A stretch of DNA of 21,599 nucleotides from Bordetella parapertussis (GTDB lineage Bacteria > Pseudomonadota > Gammaproteobacteria > Burkholderiales > SG8-41), in assembly GCA_945870465.1 (NCBI GenBank), contig CAMBSS010000065.1, forward strand, positions 1-21,599, read 5' to 3'. This document shows, piece by piece, positions 17,282 through 21,599 of the stretch; positions within the stretch are counted from its first letter, which is position 1, and each line of letters opens with the position of its first letter. A program made the translations under genes and the position numbers. The notes under the pieces were generated by a model that saw nothing but the letters and a program-made list of their open reading frames with translations, had not been told where the DNA came from and did no database searches.

Positions 17282-18058
17282 CTATTCCCAGATTCGCTCG
17301 GGCAGCGGCAGGCCCTGCAGGTCTTCCGGAGTAAGCTTGCCGTCTGGCGCTATGCCCCAGCGCTCCAGCACGTCGGCGAGCTGGCGCACGTGCTGCGCCG
17401 CATGCCACGCCGAGCGCTCGAAAACCTCGTGCAGCGACTGGTCGCCGTACGACGTGGGCACCAGCTGCTCGAACGAAATTTTCTCGTTGGCGTCCCACCA
17501 CTCGCGCAGCCGCGTGACGACGCCGTCGCCGTAGCGCGCGATGTCGTCGCCCGTCGGATACTTGCCTTCGTCCCCGGCCGGCACGTTCGTGTTCATCGGC
17601 GAATATTCGATTTTCTCGATGACCGACTTCAAGTAGGTTTCGACGATGTAGAACACATGATGGCCGAGCAGCCGCGCCGGACGCGCGCGGTTGTGCACCA
17701 CGGACTCGTTGATGCGCGCGGTTGGAAACTGGCGCATGTAGCGCTGGGCGGCACGCAGCGCGACGACCCACTTCTCGAGTATTTCGGCGGGCGGCAGGCG
17801 CCGGTGCCCGGTATCGACGCCGACGAACTTCGCGACATCTTCGAGGCTCTGCCCCATGACGTAATCGTTACCCCGCGCGACGACGGGCAGGTTGCGCACG
17901 CCGAGCGCCAGCAGCCGCTCGCGGCCGCCCGGATCGTTGAGCACGTCGACGGCTTCAAAATCCACCTTTGCGCGCGAAAGAAACTCTTTCGCCCTCAGGC
18001 AACTCGTTCAGCCGGGCTTGGTAAAAAGTACGAAACGCGGTTGCTGGTTGTTTTCCAT
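17282..18058 (-). CDS. Selenocysteine-containing glutaredoxin-DinB fusion protein
   Basis: Reading through one in-frame TGA (18010-18008, codon 17) gives 258 aa. The ATG at 18058 leads into RFVLFTKPG, then the TGA, then TSCLRAKEFL. A glutaredoxin has C-x-x-C at this place, so the TGA replaces the first active Cys (U-T-S-C, Cys20). The thioredoxin-fold part (about 8-82) continues with VDFEAVDVLND and the cis-Pro motif RNLPVVARG (Pro58). Residues about 90-245 form a DinB-like four-helix domain with putative metal His residues in GHHVF (133-134) and WHAAQH (219, 223). Without readthrough, only a 227-aa frame from a GTG at 17965, lacking the redox Cys pair, would be called. A SECIS-type hairpin follows the TGA. 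The role is probably thiol-disulfide or glutathione chemistry; the substrate is unknown. A nonsense mutation is the alternative. Confidence 0.85.
17974..17992 (-). promoter_or_regulatory. Bacterial SECIS element of the glutaredoxin-DinB gene
   Basis: In the mRNA, GCGAAAG pairs perfectly with CUUUCGC around AGUUU. An extra A-U pair can close the loop to GUU. The stem begins 16 bases after the UGA and the loop G is at base 24. This fits the published bacterial SECIS pattern of a short apical loop with G in its first two positions, about 16-37 bases from the UGA. SelB would bind it to insert selenocysteine. Confidence 0.75.
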
Positions 18059-18122
18059 TGAGGTCCCGGGTGCGGCGCGCAAATTGTGCGCCGCTTAAAA
18101 CGATTATCGCACGGCCGCGCAG

Positions 18123-19094
18123 TTACTCCGCGCGAATGTTGGCCGCCTTGATCACGTCGCGCCACATCGAGGTCTCAGCCTTGATCATGGCCGCCAGTGC
18201 GGCCGGTTCGTTGGTGGTGACTTCCATCCCCTGCCGCGCCATTGCTTCCATGATGACTGGCTGCTTCGCCAGACCGAGCGCGGCGCTGTGCAATTTGTTG
18301 ACGATCGCAGCAGATGTTTTCGCCGGTGCGAGCAGCGCGTGCCACGAAATGACGTTGAAGCCCTTCAACCCGGCCTCGTCCAGCGTCGGCAACTCAGGCG
18401 CGGTTGGCGCGCGCTTCAATGAGGTTACGGCCAGCCCCTTTAATTTTCCGGCCTGCATGAACTGCAGCGCTGCGGCGACGCTGGCGAAAGTCATCTGCAC
18501 TTCGCCCGACATAGTGGCGATCACGCCCGGGCTTGCGCCCTTGAACGGCACGTGCGTGATATCCACGCCGCCGCGCCATTTCAGCAGTTCGGCGCCCAGG
18601 TGCGCGGTGCTGCCGACGCCGGCGGACGCGTAGGTCAGCGTGCCCGGCTTCGCCTTGGCGAGCGCCAGCAGGTCCTTGACCGAAGAGACATTGAGTCCAG
18701 GATAAAGCAGGAGGATGTGCTGCGAGGAGGACAGCTGGGTAATCGGCTGCAGGTCTTTTTCCACGCTGAACGGCAGATTGCTGTACATGCTCGGGTTGAC
18801 GGTCAGCAGCGAGTTCAGCGGCAGGATCAGCGTATAGCCGTCGGGCGCGGCTTTCGCCACGATTTCGAGCGCGATGTTGCCGCCGCCGCCCGCCCGGTTG
18901 TCGACGATCACCTGCTGGCCCAGCGCTTCGCCGAGCTTGGGCGCGAAAATACGCGCCAGCGTGTCGGCGCCGCCGCCCGCGGGGAAAGGCACCAGCAGAC
19001 GGATCGGCCGGCTGGGATAGCTTTGCGCGGACGCCGCGCCCGCAATGAAAAAAAGTACCGCCAGCGCGCAGGCGCGCAGCATCGAATGTCGCAT
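18123..19094 (-). CDS. Bug/TctC-family periplasmic solute-binding protein (bug5)
   Basis: Encodes 323 aa. The signal peptide MRHSMLRACALAVLFFIAGA is cleaved probably after ASA before QSYPSRP. The Bug signatures are YPSRPIRLLVPFPAGGGAD and NRAGGGGNIALEIVA. The frame extends upstream to 19361, but the ATG at 19094 has GGAG four bases before it and starts a standard signal peptide; the upstream extension is low-complexity, Arg-rich and unlike the family. It precedes the glutaredoxin-DinB gene by 64 bp on the same strand. Like the other four Bug proteins here it lacks TctA/TctB neighbours. Confidence 0.93.
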   Translation of the reverse strand: MRHSMLRACALAVLFFIAGAASAQSYPSRPIRLLVPFPAGGGADTLARIFAPKLGEALGQQVIVDNRAGGGGNIALEIVAKAAPDGYTLILPLNSLLTVNPSMYSNLPFSVEKDLQPITQLSSSQHILLLYPGLNVSSVKDLLALAKAKPGTLTYASAGVGSTAHLGAELLKWRGGVDITHVPFKGASPGVIATMSGEVQMTFASVAAALQFMQAGKLKGLAVTSLKRAPTAPELPTLDEAGLKGFNVISWHALLAPAKTSAAIVNKLHSAALGLAKQPVIMEAMARQGMEVTTNEPAALAAMIKAETSMWRDVIKAANIRAE

Positions 19095-19281
19095 TAAACT
19101 CCTCTCCAGCGAATAGGTACGCACGCAGGAATGCCGCAGTGGCATTGCGCACTGGAATTTTAACAGCACGAAGCCGCGCCGGCGGGAAGGCCGTACGCGC
19201 ACATATACCGCGTGGGTGCATGCCGTTCTCTTCTGGTGGTGTGACTGCTCCCGCCGCAAACTCTCCAGAGTCAATGCTCTT

Positions 19282-19944
19282 ATGTTCGCCTCCCTGTTGA
19301 AAAACATTTTCTCCGCAAGCGGCAGACATAACGCCGGCACGCCGGCGATCCGCCTGCACATCGGCGGGCAGATCGCGCATCCTGACTGGAAAAATCCTCA
19401 ACGTGCTGCCAGGCCCGCACGTGGACTACCTCGGACATTGCGCGGACCTGTCGCGCTTCGCCGACGACAGCATCCTGGAAATTTACGCATCGCACGTCAT
19501 CGAGCACCTGCGGTTCCAAAAGGAGCTGCCGGCCGCGTTGCGTGAATTCAATCGCGTGCTGACGGCGGGCGGGGTGCTACGCGTCAGTGTCCCCGACCTG
19601 GACACCCTGTGCCGGCTGTTCCTGGACCCGGAGATGAGCCTGAAACAGCGCATGCAAATCATGGGAATCATGTTCGGCAGCCAGATGGACGAAGCGGACT
19701 TCCACTACGTCGGCCTGAATGAAGATATCCTGACCGCTTACCTGCACGATGCCAGCTTTACCGACATCGTCCGCGTCGAAAACTTCGGCCTCTTCGCGAC
19801 ACCAGCAATATGGTTTACAAGCTGCCGATCAGCCTCAACGTGACAGCACGCAAACCACTGCCAGCCCGACGAATAACTGCGCGCGATTTCAGCCGCGCGT
19901 TTCGAGCCAGTCCGCCAGCTCGTGCGCGGCCTTCACGCCTTTGA
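19282..19944 (+). pseudogene. SAM-dependent methyltransferase (Methyltransf_11-like), two frameshifts
   Basis: The N-terminal piece (MFASLLKNIF... RLHIGGQIAHPDWK, frame of 19282) is followed after the run of five A at about 19390-19394 by LPGPHVDYLGHCADLSRFAD in the next frame. Removing one A gives DWKILNVLPGPHVDY, continuous with the family. The core motifs are IYASHVIEHL, LREFNRVLTAGGVLRVSVPD and DLDTLCRLF. Near 19796, after VENFGLF, the frame must shift back to give DTSNMVYKLPISLNVTARK. One insertion and one deletion thus restore the original frame. The restored frame runs to a TGA at 19942 and overlaps the 3' end of the convergent UGSC gene. It is either a decayed gene or two sequencing or assembly indels. 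Homologs are predicted small-molecule or glycan-cluster methyltransferases; the substrate is unknown. Confidence 0.75.
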
Positions 19945-20419
19945 CCGCTTCGCCCGCTTCAAAATCGCCGGCCTTGTGCTGCGGATAGACGTAGATTTTC
20001 AAATCCGGCATACCGAGCGCTTTCGCCTGCGCGCGCGCCGCCTTCTCGAAAAAGTCGTGCACGAACACCACTGTCGGGTGACCCGCCTTCGTCAGATATA
20101 TCCCGTCGCGCACGGCGCCGGAGGTGCAGGAGCCTCAGGCCCCGACGCCGACCAGCGCGTAATCTGTTTCCGCCAGCAGTTTGTTCGCATCGACGCGCGG
20201 CGCCGGCGCCCACGTGTTGGTTTTGTAGACGCGCATCACGCTCGCCGGGTTCAGCGTCCTGCCGATCTCTTCTTCCATCGCTTTCCAGAACGGGATCGCC
20301 GACACGTGCTGGTTGAAGATGCAGCCCACGCGCTTGCCTGCCAGCGTCTCCAATATGCGCTGCGGCTTCTGGGTGATCGCCTCGACTTCGCCTACCGGGT
20401 CGAATAATTCAATGGTCAT
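19889..20419 (-). CDS. UGSC-family selenoprotein (in-frame TGA = Sec95)
   Basis: Reading through the TGA at 20137-20135 gives 176 aa. The sequence around it is ALVGVGA-U-GSCTSGAVRDG, the exact U-G-S-C motif that names the UGSC (seleno)protein family, first noticed in environmental selenoproteome surveys. Frame, conservation-like sequence and codon phasing are continuous across the TGA. Ignoring it yields a 94-aa stub plus an orphan 74-aa frame. The U-x-x-C pair suggests redox activity, and the motif resembles the UxxC segment of glycine reductase component B. The actual reaction is not established. The ATG has a perfect AGGAGG five bases upstream. No signal peptide is seen, so it is probably cytoplasmic. 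It lies downstream of the large partner gene on the same strand, 175 bp apart. Confidence 0.88.
20101..20122 (-). promoter_or_regulatory. Candidate SECIS hairpin of the UGSC gene
   Basis: Downstream of the UGA the mRNA can form UCC/GGA (outer) and GCGC-CGU-GCGC (inner) with an asymmetric internal loop. The apical loop G is the second loop base, 22 bases after the UGA, inside the bacterial SECIS window. Alternative pairings (for example GCAC with GUGC) exist, so this structure is less certain than the glutaredoxin one. Confidence 0.45.
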
Positions 20420-20457
20420 GCGCGCCTCCTGAATTCAAACTCTAAAGCTATTTTCAG

Positions 20458-20574
20458 CCGCAGATGACCACGGATGAACGCAGATAAAACAAAAATAACA
20501 AATTCATATAACAATGAGAATCTCGTGTTGAACCCATTAACCGTCAATTACAAAACATCAGCGTTTATCTGCGG
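20458..20574. repeat. Palindromic intergenic element, CGCAGAT-type
   Basis: The left arm (20458-20488) carries CCGCAGAT, CGGATGAACG and CGCAGATAAA. The right arm (about 20564-20574) carries the inverse TTTATCTGCGG. The two enclose an AT-rich stretch of about 75 bases. The design parallels the element at 3409-3615 (short GCAxA units with a GCGG/CCGC cap) but the unit sequence differs. It fills most of the gap between the UGSC gene and its upstream partner and could attenuate or process that transcript. No gene is seen inside. Confidence 0.7.
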
Positions 20575-20594
20575 CCAAATGCTTTTCTGTATTT

Positions 20595-21599
20595 CTAATT
20601 GCCCGGAAACTCCACCTTCCTGCTCTGCGTATACCCGCCCAGCGTGCCCCAACCCGAACACAGCGCGCAAAATCCCGCACCCGAACCCCAGCCGCCGCTG
20701 GTAACAAGCACCAGGTTTTCCGGCGAGCGTATCCACGGCACGCGCGCGTTCGGATCGTTCTCGTCTACAACGTGGCTCCAGTGCATCGGATGCGTCGCGG
20801 AAATGGAGCGGCGGCGCTTCGCTTCGTGCACCGGGCGCGTGGCGAACTTCATGATGCCTTGCTTGACCTGCGCCTTGGTGAGCCCCGCTTCATGCAGCGC
20901 CTTCACGGCCATCGGCCCCAGCACGTAAACCATGTCGCCGCCGGTGATGTTGTTGCTGCCGAGTGTTGCGATTGAATCGCCGAGCAAACAAAGGACGTCT
21001 TCGATCGGGCTGTAGCCGGCGCCGGTCGCTACGGACATCGGTGCCGTCACCGCCGTGACTGTAACGACAGTATCGTCCGCCTTGAAGCCGCGCTCGACGT
21101 GCAGCGGTTCCCACGGATTCGCCTCCTGGTCTTCGGCGAGGCAAAAGGTGAAATAGCCGGGATGCCCGAGTGTCGTCTTGCAAGGGTCGCCGGGAAAGCC
21201 GCCGCCGATGTTCCACAGGATCAGGCGCAATGCGCGGCCTATCGTCGCCGAAGCGCGGCAGCCGTGACCGAGCGCGCCTTCGCGTGTATTGAAGCCCAGC
21301 GTCTTCACCGCGGGACCGCTGACTATGACGAGCGGCGCGCAGGCATGCGTAGTTGTCTGCACGCCGTTGAGATTGAATTTTTCCTCGAGCACTGCTTCGA
21401 GCGCGGCAATTACGATAGGCACGTATTCGGGCTTGCAGCCCGCCATTACGCAGTTGATGGCGATTTTCTCTATGGTCGCCACCCCGCTGCGCGGCGGCAC
21501 CACGCCGACGACTTCAGCGGGATCGCGTTTGAGATAAGCGAGGATGCGCTCTATCGCCCCGCGTGTCGGCGGCACCACTGGCAGGCCGTCCGTCCATTT
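20595..21599 (-). CDS. Conserved protein upstream of the UGSC selenoprotein (5' end outside window)
   Basis: The frame is open to the window edge (KWTDGLPVVPPTRG at the edge, before an internal GTG at 21578), so the true start lies beyond 21599 and at least 334 residues are present. I do not recognise a characterised enzyme. Visible features are DGLPVVPPT, VGVVPPRSG, IAINCVMAGCKPEY, TTTHACAPLVIVSGP, GHGCRASATIGRALRL, and a Gly/Cys-rich C-terminus GWGSGAGFCALCSGWG containing a CxxC. There is no signal peptide in the visible part and no clear membrane segment. Its position before the UGSC gene on the same strand suggests it works with that selenoprotein, perhaps as the other subunit of a redox enzyme; this is inference from adjacency. 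Confidence 0.75.
   Translation of the reverse strand, partial: KWTDGLPVVPPTRGAIERILAYLKRDPAEVVGVVPPRSGVATIEKIAINCVMAGCKPEYVPIVIAALEAVLEEKFNLNGVQTTTHACAPLVIVSGPAVKTLGFNTREGALGHGCRASATIGRALRLILWNIGGGFPGDPCKTTLGHPGYFTFCLAEDQEANPWEPLHVERGFKADDTVVTVTAVTAPMSVATGAGYSPIEDVLCLLGDSIATLGSNNITGGDMVYVLGPMAVKALHEAGLTKAQVKQGIMKFATRPVHEAKRRRSISATHPMHWSHVVDENDPNARVPWIRSPENLVLVTSGGWGSGAGFCALCSGWGTLGGYTQSRKVEFPGN

Noticed and set aside
17282..17965. 227-aa DinB-like protein starting at the GTG at 17965
   Set aside because: The in-frame sequence upstream of it is clearly the start of a glutaredoxin fold, and the interrupting TGA fits selenocysteine with a SECIS hairpin.
19880..19899. CGCGCG inverted repeat around the UGSC stop codon as a terminator
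   Set aside because: The stem is six bases of alternating CG with an eight-base loop and no U-run; it is likely chance in high-GC sequence.

Overview
The window looks like accessory catabolic chromosome from a betaproteobacterium, probably Burkholderiales-like. The evidence is the high GC content, five TctC/Bug-family periplasmic solute-binding proteins in 21.6 kb, and family members typical of that group. This placement rests on gene content only. No stretch longer than about 300 bases lacks a gene.

Layout. (1) 1-2023: a minus-strand pair, HpcH/HpaI-family aldolase followed by a Bug binding protein, divergent from an MFS exporter-like gene (2150-3400). (2) 3401-3614: a gene-free palindromic element built from 9-bp tandem units. 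(3) 3615-12135: a compact minus-strand operon, hyuA2 - hyuB2 - hyuB1 - hyuA1 - bug2. It encodes two complete ATP-dependent hydantoinase/oxoprolinase-type enzyme pairs plus a binding protein. (4) 12136-12347: an AT-rich divergent control region. (5) 12348-16147: a plus-strand series of bug3, a class IV (BCAT-like) aminotransferase, a GntR/FCD regulator and bug4. (6) 16188-19094: minus-strand bug5, then a glutaredoxin-DinB fusion, then a low-specificity threonine aldolase. (7) 19282-19944: a SAM methyltransferase gene with two compensating frameshifts. (8) 19889-21599: a UGSC-family selenoprotein and, upstream of it, a conserved partner gene that runs off the right edge.

The most notable result is that two genes are cut by in-frame TGA codons that appear to encode selenocysteine. 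One is the glutaredoxin-DinB fusion. Its TGA sits at the first Cys of the CxxC redox motif, giving U-T-S-C, and is followed by a near-perfect bacterial SECIS hairpin. The other is the UGSC-family protein, whose motif reads U-G-S-C. They lie about 2 kb apart, and a naive gene caller would truncate both. The host is therefore probably a selenocysteine-decoding organism, although no sel genes lie in this window.

Functionally, regions 3-5 suggest uptake sensing (Bug proteins), ring opening or amide hydrolysis driven by ATP (HyuA/HyuB), transamination (class IV enzyme) and GntR control of an unidentified N-containing compound. The substrate cannot be read from the sequence.
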